In this document: in pieces, positions 18,680-26,942 of the stretch
Layout of the letters: each line of letters starts with the position of its first letter
How positions within the stretch are numbered: position 1 is the first letter of the stretch
NCBI GenBank assembly: GCA_002706765.1
Contig: PAJV01000024.1
Span: 188,092-252,091 of the forward strand
Direction of reading: 5' to 3'
DNA length: 64,000 nt
Origin: Gimesia sp.
GTDB taxonomy: Bacteria; Planctomycetota; Planctomycetia; Planctomycetales; Planctomycetaceae
Position numbers and translations under genes: made by a program
Notes under the pieces: model-generated
The model's input: the letters and a program-made list of their open reading frames with translations, nothing else
Databases searched by the model: none
Told to the model about the DNA's origin: nothing

Positions 18680-19060
18680 TTAACCTTCTGCAGTTGCGGT
18701 CTCTGTTTCTTCAGCAGCTTCCGATTCAACAATTTCCAGTCCAGGTACGGTGATCGTTTTGATCTGGACGGTAGTATATTTCTGGCGGTGACCGGTATGT
18801 CGGCGAGAATTCTTTCGGCGTCGGAACTTTTGAATTTCGAGCTTTTCACCCTTCAGTTCTGCTAAAACCACTTCTGCTTCCACAGAGGCGCCTTCAATGG
18901 TGGGAGTTCCAATAGAACTGGATCCACCGCCGTTGGCCAACAGAACGCTTTCAAAAGTAATGGGATCGCCTGCTTTTGCTGTAGCTCGGTAGTCGATTGT
19001 CAGGGTGTCGCCTTCCTGAATCGTATACTGACGGCTGCCATCTTCGATTACTACAAACAT
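18680..19060 (-). CDS. rplU: 50S ribosomal protein L21
   Basis: L21 binds 23S rRNA in the large subunit. The 126-residue protein has the family start MFVVIEDGSRQYTIQEGDTL, the central VLLANGGG..IGTPTIEGASVEAEVV, and the basic KFRRRKNSRRHTGHRQKYTTVQI segment; residues after about 105 are an acidic tail. The ATG at 19060 begins the conserved domain and has GAAGG upstream; the open frame to 19153 is not family-like. L27 (rpmA), usually next to L21, is absent here, and lpxB follows instead. RNase E/G lies 249 bases upstream on the same strand, a common pairing. Confidence 0.95.
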   Translation of the reverse strand: MFVVIEDGSRQYTIQEGDTLTIDYRATAKAGDPITFESVLLANGGGSSSIGTPTIEGASVEAEVVLAELKGEKLEIQKFRRRKNSRRHTGHRQKYTTVQIKTITVPGLEIVESEAAEETETATAEG

Positions 19061-19309
19061 CCTCAAACCTTCTTTTCTTCTTACACTTTGATCAATAATT
19101 TGCTGAAGACGGATTGAGAAATCAAATTCAATCCGGTTTGTATTCAGAATCAATCGCGCAATGCCATTGATAGTATCTGGTTAAGCACGCATGCTCTACT
19201 GCGGCGATTCGCTGGAATGTACCTGCCTGGCGCAGAAACTCTTCCATTCACACGAATAGCGAGCAGGGCATTGTAAAGTGTCACTTTTGAAATTTCGAGT
19301 CAGAAACCC

Positions 19310-20866
19310 CTAGAAATTTACTTCATTTCCAATATCGTCATAACATCGCGCCATTAAATGCTCCGGCTCTACATCTGTACGAGCGTTTATAATGATTGAA
19401 GTCTGGGCGGTTTCTTCCAGCTGGGTAATGTCTTTTCGTCGCTTGTTATTGAGATAGTTGGCGACGTTTTCGTGTACATTCAGTACCAGCCGTGAAATAT
19501 TTTTCTTATTCACAGTGGTCATCAGGGTTCGCATGACTTCAATCGCCATACTTTCCGCAGTTTTTACCTGGCCGGTTCCCCGGCAGGAAGGACAGTCTTC
19601 GTACATGCTTCTTCGCAGGGAAGGCCGAATACGCTGACGTGTCATCTCGATCAGGCCAAAGGGGCTGATGCGTAAAACTTTGGTGCGGGCGCGATCCCGT
19701 TTGACGAGTTCTCTTAACCTGCGTTCCACGGAACGACGATGTTTCTCTTCCCGCATATCGATGAAGTCGATCACGATCACACCGCCGAGGTCGCGCAATC
19801 TGATCTGGCGACTAATCTCTTCTGCCGCCTTCATATTTACTTTGAACGCGGTTTTTTCCGCATTGTCATCTGCTCGATAGTTTCCACTGTTCACGTCGAT
19901 GGCGACTAAAGCTTCCGTCTGGTCGATGACAATCGAACCGCCCCCCTTCATGGGAACATGTCGATTCTGGATGCTGCAGATTTCATCGTCCAGTTTACTG
20001 TTATAGAAGATGGGGTCGTTGCCCGTGTAGTGTTTGACCCGATTGACGTGCTTGGGAAGCACGACCTTCATGAAGTCTCGGGCTCTCTGATAAGCCGTCG
20101 GTTCATCAATGTAGAGCGTATCGATTTCACTGTTATAGATGTCTCGAATTGTGCGGATCATCATATCGCTCTCGGAATAAATCTCGACGGGAGCGGGTAG
20201 TTTTTTAATCCGACCAACAATGGTTCCCCAGAGTCGCAGCAGATAGTTTAAGTCCCGCTTGAGGTCATCAGCGGTTCTGTCAATTCCGGCTGTACGTACG
20301 ATAAATCCAAGACCCGGTGGGGGAGCCAGTTCAGTCAGAATGGTTCTCAGTTCTTTGCGTACATCTTCGTCAGCGATTTTGCGGCTGATACCAACCCGTT
20401 GCAGTCCGGGCATAATGACCAGGTAGCGTCCCGGGATACTGATGTAGGTTGAAAGGGTCGGGCCTTTGTTGCCCAGGCCTTCCTTGATGACCTGCACCAG
20501 GACTTCGCTGCCTCGTTTCAGGATTTCCTGAATAGGAGGTTTGTTGGCAACACTGCGTTCGTTAACGCGGCGGCCTTTTGGATTGCGACCGCGACCTGAT
20601 TTGCCGTCACCTTGTTCAGTCAGATGTTTGTAGTATTGATGCTCAATATCGCTGACATGCAGGAAGCCGTTGCGGCCTACGCCGAAGTCCACAAACGCAG
20701 CCTGAATGCTGGGTTCGATATTAACAACTCTTCCCTTGTAGATATTTCCTACCAGGTTTTCGAGGCTGTTTCGTTCTACATAAAGTTCTTCGAGAATGCC
20801 GTCTTCAACGATAGCAATTCGACTTTCCTCCGGTTGGAGGACATTAATCAGCATTTCCTTTTTCAT
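19310..20866 (-). CDS. rng: ribonuclease E/G family endoribonuclease
   Basis: The enzyme cuts single-stranded AU-rich RNA in mRNA decay and rRNA maturation. The 518-residue protein has an S1 domain near the N-terminus (NIYKGRVVNIEPSIQAAFVDFGVGRNGFLHVSDI), interrupted by a basic insertion (GKSGRGRNPKGRRVN), then a 5'-sensor/RNase H-like region. Catalytic acid sites are seen in AIDVNSG and VIDFIDM. The zinc-link CPSCRGTG follows. There is no long C-terminal scaffold, so it is nearer RNase G in size. The ATG at 20866 (MKKEMLINV) fits the family start; the frame is open to 20911. It overlaps the small upstream reading frame by 23 bases. Confidence 0.92.
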   Translation of the reverse strand: MKKEMLINVLQPEESRIAIVEDGILEELYVERNSLENLVGNIYKGRVVNIEPSIQAAFVDFGVGRNGFLHVSDIEHQYYKHLTEQGDGKSGRGRNPKGRRVNERSVANKPPIQEILKRGSEVLVQVIKEGLGNKGPTLSTYISIPGRYLVIMPGLQRVGISRKIADEDVRKELRTILTELAPPPGLGFIVRTAGIDRTADDLKRDLNYLLRLWGTIVGRIKKLPAPVEIYSESDMMIRTIRDIYNSEIDTLYIDEPTAYQRARDFMKVVLPKHVNRVKHYTGNDPIFYNSKLDDEICSIQNRHVPMKGGGSIVIDQTEALVAIDVNSGNYRADDNAEKTAFKVNMKAAEEISRQIRLRDLGGVIVIDFIDMREEKHRRSVERRLRELVKRDRARTKVLRISPFGLIEMTRQRIRPSLRRSMYEDCPSCRGTGQVKTAESMAIEVMRTLMTTVNKKNISRLVLNVHENVANYLNNKRRKDITQLEETAQTSIIINARTDVEPEHLMARCYDDIGNEVNF

Positions 20867-21374
20867 GGAATACCCTTTGTCGTGTTTCACGACGAAAACT
20901 GTATTCCTCATCAGCCACGGGGGAGGCGGACCTGCTACGCATTGAATGAATCAGTGCGATAGTAGAATCGGCCAGTTGCCTGTCGAGTTGCTGGAAGAAT
21001 CCAGCGAAGGCAGACCTCAATGCATGAATTGCGCAGTGACGGAATAAATCCCGTGGAACACAATCAAAGAGAGGCTTCGTGATGCGGCTGCTGAGCCGAA
21101 TCATTTCCCTTGTGAAGCCATAAAAGGTCCGGAGCAGAATATCATCTGTCTGGTCTCTGACAGCAGTTTGCAGATTCGAATCAGGCAGGCTGCAGTATTG
21201 CAGGTCATGCCAGTCGGATATTGATAACTGATGTGATGGTGAGACCAGAACTGCGATCTGGCGGGAACTTTGCCGGCTCTGAAACCGTGTTGCGAAAGCT
21301 GCAGCATAACCCTTTAAGGCGGCAATGGCCGTCTTTTGAATGATTTCCCGGGGGTAGTCTGATGGTTTGCTCAT
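20844..21374 (-). CDS. hypothetical protein upstream of RNase E/G
   Basis: This 176-residue frame matches no family I recognise. The first part (REIIQKTAIAALKGYAAAFATRFQ) is predicted helical, and a later stretch (LLRTFYGFTREMIRLSSRI ... HCAIHALRSAFAGFFQQLDRQLADS) also looks helical and mildly amphipathic. It has no signal peptide or membrane segment. Its stop overlaps the chosen RNase E/G start by 23 bases, which would allow translational coupling. Arg and Ser content is high at the C-terminus, a possible sign that the frame is not coding. It could be a real gene or a chance frame. Confidence 0.35.
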   Translation of the reverse strand: MSKPSDYPREIIQKTAIAALKGYAAAFATRFQSRQSSRQIAVLVSPSHQLSISDWHDLQYCSLPDSNLQTAVRDQTDDILLRTFYGFTREMIRLSSRITKPLFDCVPRDLFRHCAIHALRSAFAGFFQQLDRQLADSTIALIHSMRSRSASPVADEEYSFRRETRQRVFHEKGNAD

Positions 21375-21741
21375 GCTGTCATTGAAAGCAGAAACGGGAC
21401 GCAGGTAATCTCTTCAGTCTGATTTAAGATATCAGACTGAGTGCTGAGACTATCCGTTGTGGTAGCGTGTTCTACTCATACATTTTTCGGATTCAGGGTC
21501 AGGAAACGATGTGGTAATACATTTCGTCTTGATGGAATTTGTTGTACGCAATCCACTCACCACCGAGGTGAGCTGGATGGCCGCTGGCTGAGTTTTTGAA
21601 TAACAGTTTCAGACAACGGCAAGTTGTAAACGTATAAATGGGGTGAGAGATGCCGGCGTTCAGGCAGGCATCCATCAGGAATCTGTTGCTTACTGACAAG
21701 CTGGCTTTTTCAGAGAACCGGCTGTGACTGACAGTTGGCAG
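21375..21741. other. intergenic region, 367 bases
   Basis: This lies between the ptsI stop and the small hypothetical frame, both minus strand. Its right edge holds half of the hairpin that overlaps the ptsI stop. A 66-codon minus-strand frame (21499-21699) has no recognisable features. The rest presumably includes the promoter for the RNase E/G-rplU transcript, but no clear promoter pair was found. Confidence 0.45.
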
Positions 21742-21747
21742 TCACAG
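21722..21747 (-). terminator. 9-bp hairpin overlapping the ptsI stop codon
   Basis: CTGTGACTG (21722-21730) and CAGTCACAG (21739-21747) are perfect complements with an 8-base loop. The right arm includes the ptsI stop codon (21742-21744). No U run follows, so it is either a weak terminator or a 3' stem protecting the mRNA. Confidence 0.45.
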
Positions 21748-23505
21748 TGGCATTTCTTCATCAAACAGGTCAGGGCAGATTTTGTACAGTTCTCCTCTTA
21801 AATAACTTTCTACGTCCCGGGCGACATCGATGGTCATGGCGTGTGCCGCAATTTCCTCTGCCCGGGCGATTGTCAGGTGTCTGATTACTTCTTTTACTTC
21901 CGGTATCGCCAGTGGAGTGGCGCTGATCGACCTGATTCCCAAACCTGCAAGCAGGGGGATCGACTTCAGGTCAGAACTCATCTGGCCACAGACTGTCACC
22001 GGAATATTTTTTTTGTTTGCTGCCTCTACAATCATTTTAATCAGCCTTAAAATCGAAGGATCTGATGAATTGTAGAGTGGTGAGACCGCGGGGTCAGAGC
22101 GGTCAACTGCTAGAGTATACTGAATTAAGTCATTTGTCCCAATGGAAAAAAAGTCAACTTCTTCCGCAAACTCTTCTGCCAGCAGGGCGGCGGCAGGTAC
22201 TTCGACCATCATCCCGATCGGGATATTGGAGTTAAATTCCACTCCCCGCTCTTCCAGGTCTTCCAGTACGTCTCCCACGATCATTTTGGCTTGCCGCCAT
22301 TCCAGCAAGGTGGAAATCAGGGGAAACATGATTCTGACATCCCCATGCACGGCAGCCCGGAAAATAGCCCTGAGCTGTGTTTTAAACAGGGGTAAATCCC
22401 GCAGGCTCAGTCGTACACTTCTCAACCCCAGTGCGGGATTCATGCCTTCTTTCGCCAGATGTCGATATCCCCTGGGGATCTTATCGGCTCCCAAATCGAG
22501 TGTTCTGATGACAATGGGCCGATTTTTGGCGGCCTGAACGACTCGGCAGTAAGCATCGTAGTGGACTTCTTCCGTCGGTTCGGTATTTGACTGAAGGTAG
22601 AGAAATTCGGTGCGGTAGAGTCCAATTCCGTCAGCACCCCGTTCTGTGCAGTGTTCGACTTCATTGGGAAACTCGATATTTCCCATCACATGAATTCGGG
22701 TGCCATCTTTGGTTTCCGAGCGAATTTTTCGGCGTGAAGCCAGCCGGGCGGCCATCGATCGCTGTCGTTCGCCGGTATCCTTGTATTTCGCGAGGGTTTC
22801 CTCGTCGGGGTCGATAATGACTTCGCCATTGTTGCCATCAACAATGACCATATCTCCGCCGGAAATGTCAGATAGAAACTCACCCAGACCAACGACCGCC
22901 GGTATTTCCAGTGCACCTGCCAGGATGGAAGTATGGCTTGTTCGACCACCGACTTCTGTCGCAAAGCCGAGAACAAATTCCTTGGCCAGTCCTGCTGTTT
23001 CACTGGGAGTGAGATTGTTGGCGAGGACGATAATGGGGGTGGTGAGGTTGGAAAGTTCTTCGCGTTTCTCTCCCAGCAGTTGTTTGAGCAGGCGTTTCTC
23101 GAGATCGATGATATCGCTGGCCCGTTCTGCCAGGTAGTTATCGCCCAGGTGCTGAACCAGCTTGGTGTACCGTCGAAATACCCGACTGGAAGCATGCTCT
23201 GGCGAATAGCACTTTTCGCGGATGAGGGTTTCAATCTCCTCCCGCAGGCGGGGGGAACTGACCATCTGTAAATGAGCAGCAAAAATGGCCCCGTATTGTT
23301 CGCCTAATTTATCGGAGGCCAGTCTTTCATTTTCTGCGATTTCTTCACAGACGGCATCCAGCGCTGATTGCAGGCGGGCGATTTCCGTGTCGATGGCGTT
23401 GACGCTGACGAACTGACGTGGGATGCGAAAGTCCTCCGCACCCAGAATGAGTGCGGGGCCGAAATTGACTCCCGGAGAAACAGCGATTCCACGTTTAACA
23501 AGCAT
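21742..23505 (-). CDS. ptsI: PTS enzyme I (phosphoenolpyruvate-protein phosphotransferase)
   Basis: Enzyme I takes phosphate from phosphoenolpyruvate and passes it to HPr. The 587-residue protein has the HPr-binding N-terminal domain and the phosphohistidine segment [19 protein letters not shown] with His191. The C-terminal PEP-binding TIM barrel contains [76 protein letters not shown] and [10 protein letters not shown] with the active-site Cys. Length equals canonical enzyme I; there is no N-terminal GAF domain as in nitrogen-PTS PtsP. It lies 75 bases after ptsH. No EIIB/EIIC permease is in the window. Confidence 0.95.
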   Translation of the reverse strand: MLVKRGIAVSPGVNFGPALILGAEDFRIPRQFVSVNAIDTEIARLQSALDAVCEEIAENERLASDKLGEQYGAIFAAHLQMVSSPRLREEIETLIREKCYSPEHASSRVFRRYTKLVQHLGDNYLAERASDIIDLEKRLLKQLLGEKREELSNLTTPIIVLANNLTPSETAGLAKEFVLGFATEVGGRTSHTSILAGALEIPAVVGLGEFLSDISGGDMVIVDGNNGEVIIDPDEETLAKYKDTGERQRSMAARLASRRKIRSETKDGTRIHVMGNIEFPNEVEHCTERGADGIGLYRTEFLYLQSNTEPTEEVHYDAYCRVVQAAKNRPIVIRTLDLGADKIPRGYRHLAKEGMNPALGLRSVRLSLRDLPLFKTQLRAIFRAAVHGDVRIMFPLISTLLEWRQAKMIVGDVLEDLEERGVEFNSNIPIGMMVEVPAAALLAEEFAEEVDFFSIGTNDLIQYTLAVDRSDPAVSPLYNSSDPSILRLIKMIVEAANKKNIPVTVCGQMSSDLKSIPLLAGLGIRSISATPLAIPEVKEVIRHLTIARAEEIAAHAMTIDVARDVESYLRGELYKICPDLFDEEMPL

Positions 23506-23580
23506 TCAATCAGAGCCTAATATGGCGCTTTCAACAGACAGGCAACTGGCGGAGTACCACGCAGTCGAAGTGTACGGGGG

Positions 23581-23883
23581 TTATTCTGGCAGATCAGTCA
23601 GTTCTTCGAATTTCTTGTATCCTGACTCAAAAAATTGAACCATTTCTTCCATCATTTTGCTGGCGTCATCACCATTTGCTTCCAGGACAAGCTGAGTTTC
23701 GGGAAGGGCTTTCAGCTCAAGCAGGTCATAAACCTCCTTGGCGTTTCCTGTCTGGTCTCCGTTCGAAATCTTAAAATCGCAAGTATAATCACGGGCGATC
23801 CGTACTATTTCTGAAATAGGGCGAAGATGGAGTCCCTGTTTCATTTTGACAGTCACAATCTGACGGCAAACAGATTCTTGCAT
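23581..23883 (-). CDS. ptsH: HPr phosphocarrier with Glu at the Ser46 position
   Basis: HPr relays phosphate from enzyme I to EIIA. The 100-residue protein has GLHLRPISEI with the phosphorylated His at residue 19 (His15 in E. coli numbering) and Arg21. The second conserved site, normally KS(I/L) with the regulatory Ser46, reads GNAKEVYDLLEL, so Glu50 replaces Ser46. That removes the target of HPr kinase and puts a permanent negative charge there. A C-terminal helix (KMMEEMVQFFESGYKKFEEL) is complete. It sits between the EIIA-like gene and ptsI. It is more likely a regulatory than a sugar-transport HPr. Confidence 0.9.
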   Translation of the reverse strand: MQESVCRQIVTVKMKQGLHLRPISEIVRIARDYTCDFKISNGDQTGNAKEVYDLLELKALPETQLVLEANGDDASKMMEEMVQFFESGYKKFEELTDLPE

Positions 23884-24104
23884 AGCACTAACTGATAACT
23901 ACTCATGCAACCTGAAAACAAATTACTCTCGAAGAGAAAATGACCGCTGCTTTCAGTGAGATTTCGTAATTACCCCTTTCCACTTAGTTCGACCAACCAG
24001 GAGCCACAGCGAAGCATGTGTTCTGAATCTCAGAAACAGGTTAACTCAGACAGGAATAGTCAGCCTTTTCGAACAGGGTTTTCCCTGACAACACCACACT
24101 GACC

Positions 24105-24578
24105 TTAATCCAGTTGATTACTGTCAGCCTCATTCAGCAATTCTACAATGTCGTCCACACTTTTGGACTGGCGTAAAAACTTACAGAAGTTTTGATTTCT
24201 CAGGTGGCGGGAAATGTTTTCCAATCCCCGTAAATGATCGCCCGGACGATCCAGAGGTGAAATCAGCAGAAACAGAATGTAGACGTCTTCTCCATCCAGG
24301 CTGGCGAAATCAACGCCTTCGGAGGACAAGGCAACTGCTGCTGTCAAATTTTCTACCGAGGAATGCTTGGTATGGGGAACGGCGACACCATTTCCAATTC
24401 CCGTTGATCCCAGCTCTTCGCGCTTGAGAATGGCTGAGACGATACCTTCTTCGTCATCTGCTGAAATGCTGCCGGCATTCTTCAGGCCAGCAACCATTGT
24501 GCGGATCGCTTCTTCTTTGGTAGTGACATTCAATTCCGGAATGATCGCGTCCGAAACCACGAAGTCTGTTAACTTCAT
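24105..24578 (-). CDS. ptsN: PTS EIIA, fructose/nitrogen (PtsN) type
   Basis: The 157-residue protein is a single EIIA domain of the fructose-mannitol/PtsN type. It has [20 protein letters not shown] with the probable phosphorylated His69, followed by [48 protein letters not shown], a classic family stretch. No EIIB or EIIC is attached or adjacent. In PtsN systems EIIA regulates potassium transport, nitrogen metabolism or stress rather than moving sugar. The position next to hpf recalls the rpoN-hpf-ptsN cluster of proteobacteria, without rpoN here. The gap to ptsH is 221 bases. Confidence 0.9.
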   Translation of the reverse strand: MKLTDFVVSDAIIPELNVTTKEEAIRTMVAGLKNAGSISADDEEGIVSAILKREELGSTGIGNGVAVPHTKHSSVENLTAAVALSSEGVDFASLDGEDVYILFLLISPLDRPGDHLRGLENISRHLRNQNFCKFLRQSKSVDDIVELLNEADSNQLD

Positions 24579-24766
24579 GTATTCTTTCCTTCTAACTAAC
24601 TACATCTGCAAAAAATCAGTGTTTGCGGTCGTTACGCAAAACTAATGTGTGAATCATGACACGCAGTGTTGATTGAAACTCAATGTTCACATCGCGGGTC
24701 ACACTATTAAATATTGTAAGCGAGTTCTTCCAAACACTCAGTAAAAAACATGCTGAGCTCTGGAAA

Positions 24767-25141
24767 TTAATCTGATTCAGATTCGGCTTCCTCTTCGGCT
24801 TCCGCTTCTGCCAGCCCATTCTCCGCAATTTCGTTCATGGGAAGATCGCGGCGATGATCCTGAATTTTCTGTTTATATTTTTTGATCTGTTGTTCCATTT
24901 TGCTCAAGGCAGACTGGAAGTTTGGTTTCACTTCGTCTCCTTCAGCGTGAGCAACAAAATTATGTTTATGTTCTGCATCAACAAGAATTTCGACCCGGTT
25001 CTGGTTTTCACCCTGGTCGATCGTGATCTGGATTGCAGTGACACGCTCAAAATACGTCAGCAACTTCTCAGACTTTGTTGTAATATAATCTCGCAGGCTA
25101 TCTGAAACGCTACCATGCCGACAAGTAATCTCAACTTGCAC
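24767..25141 (-). CDS. hpf: ribosome hibernation promoting factor, short form
   Basis: HPF binds the 30S decoding region and dimerises or silences ribosomes when growth stops. The 124-residue protein has VEITCRHGSVSDSLRDYITTKSEKLLTYFERVTAIQITIDQGENQNRVEILVDAEHKHNFVAHAEG, covering the beta-alpha-beta-beta-beta-alpha domain, then a Glu-rich tail. It lacks the C-terminal dimerisation domain of long HPF. The start is taken as GTG 25141: AGGAGA lies 7 bases upstream and the conserved strand begins there. An ATG at 25171 would put this Shine-Dalgarno inside the coding region. It heads the hpf-ptsN-ptsH-ptsI run. Confidence 0.88.
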   Translation of the reverse strand: MQVEITCRHGSVSDSLRDYITTKSEKLLTYFERVTAIQITIDQGENQNRVEILVDAEHKHNFVAHAEGDEVKPNFQSALSKMEQQIKKYKQKIQDHRRDLPMNEIAENGLAEAEAEEEAESESD

Positions 25142-25686
25142 TGACTGTTCTCCTGTAAAAAAACTATCCACGTTGTGTATACGTATGTGAGTTGATCCGG
25201 GTGTCGTAATTGGTGATGCTAACAGATTCTAGCTGGCCGGGTCCAGATATACCAGTCACTAATTCGCAAGCTTAAGCTGCAAATGTCAGGACCTTTTCCA
25301 CAGCTGATGCTTCAGATATAATCCCATTATTCAGGAATGAGGATTCGTTTGTTTAGATGGTCGTGGGCGAGAGCAGGGGTCGCCACAATCAAAAATGGAA
25401 TGTTTTTGTCAAAGCCGGCTGAAATCAGGCGTTTTAAGGAGTCTCTCGACTCAGGTTTGCAATCGGTATTCAATAATGGCAGTTTTAACCGAAACTCTGT
25501 CTCTGCAGGTGACCCGGGGTGAAATCAGCTGAGAGGCTGAAATCTGGGTATTGGTTCGATATCCTGAGAGTGCTCCCCTGGAATTCTGTTATACTCATGC
25601 CAGATGGTATCTGAAATCAGGGTTCGCAATCTTGATTAGGTGCTGTGCTGGTAAATCTCAGTTCAACGGTGAGGTAAAAGTAGTTT
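25142..25686. other. intergenic region, 545 bases
   Basis: This divergent gap must hold promoters for hpf (minus) and the FmdB-like gene (plus). TATACT at 25590-25595 could be a plus-strand -10, but no matching -35 was seen. A 61-codon frame at 25337-25522 shows nothing recognisable. A short hairpin, GAGTC-TCTC-GACTC, lies near 25440. No RNA gene was identified. Confidence 0.45.
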
Positions 25687-25983
25687 ATGCCTACTTACGT
25701 ATATGAAGTCGTGCTTCCGGATGGTTCCGCCGGAGAACGGTTTGAAGTGATACAGAGAATGAGTGATCCGATCCTGACAACTCATCCTGAAACAGGTGAG
25801 CCTGTCCGTAAGGTCATTACGGCTGCCTATTTTTCAGGTAAATGGTCGGATGCTGAAGCAAAACGGACCTTGAATGATGATAAGCGCCTGGGAGAACTTG
25901 GTTTTACCAAATATGTAAAATCATCAAAGGGGACTTATGAAAAAAGAGCCGGTGACGGTCCGGACCTGATTTCTTCAGATTAA
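25687..25983 (+). CDS. FmdB-like small protein lacking zinc-ribbon cysteines
   Basis: The 98-residue protein starts MPTYVYEVVLPDGSAGERFEVIQRMSDPILTTHPETGEPVRKVI, which follows the FmdB/CxxC regulatory-protein pattern (MPxYxYxC..CG..FEVxQ.MSDPPLTxCPxCG..VRRxI) almost residue for residue. Both CxxC pairs are replaced; the protein contains no cysteine at all. It therefore cannot form the usual zinc ribbon. The C-terminal half is charged with no clear motif. GAGGTAA lies about 14 bases before the ATG. The gene stands alone, upstream of a secreted protein. The function of FmdB proteins is poorly known. Confidence 0.7.
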   Translation: MPTYVYEVVLPDGSAGERFEVIQRMSDPILTTHPETGEPVRKVITAAYFSGKWSDAEAKRTLNDDKRLGELGFTKYVKSSKGTYEKRAGDGPDLISSD

Positions 25984-26068
25984 TAATCTCGGAGAATGAG
26001 ACCAACGACGCGGGACAACGATTTTCGACCTGCAGAGAGAAGCCGTGATTGACGAGGAGCAAATTGTT

Positions 26069-26878
26069 ATGAAATCACAAATTCAGCATATCATCATGGG
26101 GTTGCTGCTGACTCCGGGCATGATCTTCTCGGTTCATGCTGAAGATCCCGCGAAGCCGCCTGTGGAAAAACCACTCTATTCCCAGACTCAGTGTGAGGGG
26201 ACTTATCCCCATCATCTGCAGGGACTCTGTGTTGATGGCTTGGGAAATATTTTCTGGAGCTTCACCACCGAACTGGTCAAAACCAATTCTGCAGGGAAAG
26301 TCCTGGTAAAAATACCCGTGGGAAATCACCATGGTGATCTCTGTTACCATGAAGGCAAAGTTTTCGTGGCCGTGAATTTCGGAGATTTCAATAATCCCAA
26401 GGGAAAAGCGGATTCCTGGGTGTATGTCTATGATGCAGAAAAGCTGTTGCTGATCGCCAAACATCAGACTCCCGAAGTTACTTTTGGAGCAGGAGGAATT
26501 GCCTGTCACGCCGGGAAATATATCGTGGTGGGAGGCTTACCTGAAGGCGTCGACGAAAATTATCTCTATGAATATGATTCCAGTTTTAAATTCATCAAGA
26601 AGCATGTATTGAAAAGCGGCTATACCTTGATGGGAATCCAGACGGCAGCCTATGCGGAAAACCAGTGGTGGTTTGGTTGCTATGGTTCCAAACTTCTCAA
26701 GGCAGATATGAATTTCAATTTTACAGCGAAATATGATCAGGACTGCGCTTTAGGAATCGATCAGGTCAACGAGAATATGTTGTTGATCGGTCGCAATACG
26801 AAAAACGATAAGCGATACACGGGAGAAGCGGTTCTGGCAGTTCCTGATGCAGACAAGGGGTTCGTTATCAGGAAATAG
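26069..26878 (+). CDS. secreted beta-propeller-like protein
   Basis: The 269-residue product has a signal peptide (MKSQIQHIIMGLLLTPGMIFSVHA, cleavage before EDP). The mature part has repeated strands resembling an NHL/SMP-30-type beta-propeller: LQGLCVDGLGNIFWSFTTELVKTNSAGKVLVKIPVGNHHGDLCYHEGKVFVAVN, then DSWVYVYDAEKLLLIAKH and LMGIQTAAYAENQWWFGCYG. No catalytic residues or specific family are recognised. The ATG at 26069 follows GAGGAG by about ten bases; a GTG at 26045 in the same frame is less likely. It converges on the SLBB export gene. Confidence 0.65.
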   Translation: MKSQIQHIIMGLLLTPGMIFSVHAEDPAKPPVEKPLYSQTQCEGTYPHHLQGLCVDGLGNIFWSFTTELVKTNSAGKVLVKIPVGNHHGDLCYHEGKVFVAVNFGDFNNPKGKADSWVYVYDAEKLLLIAKHQTPEVTFGAGGIACHAGKYIVVGGLPEGVDENYLYEYDSSFKFIKKHVLKSGYTLMGIQTAAYAENQWWFGCYGSKLLKADMNFNFTAKYDQDCALGIDQVNENMLLIGRNTKNDKRYTGEAVLAVPDADKGFVIRK

Positions 26879-26942
26879 TCGAACGGGTCCGGGCACATTG
26901 TTGGAGTGATGCCCAACCCTCAATTTCCAGCTTGCCAAAGCA

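Noticed and set aside
21499..21699. 66-codon minus-strand frame after ptsI
   Set aside because: No Shine-Dalgarno, no family and lies in a likely promoter region.
25337..25522. 61-codon frame in the hpf/FmdB-like gap
   Set aside because: Biased, Arg-rich composition and no start signal.
25590..25595. TATACT as a plus-strand -10 box
   Set aside because: No -35 at 16-18 bases; too short to call a promoter.
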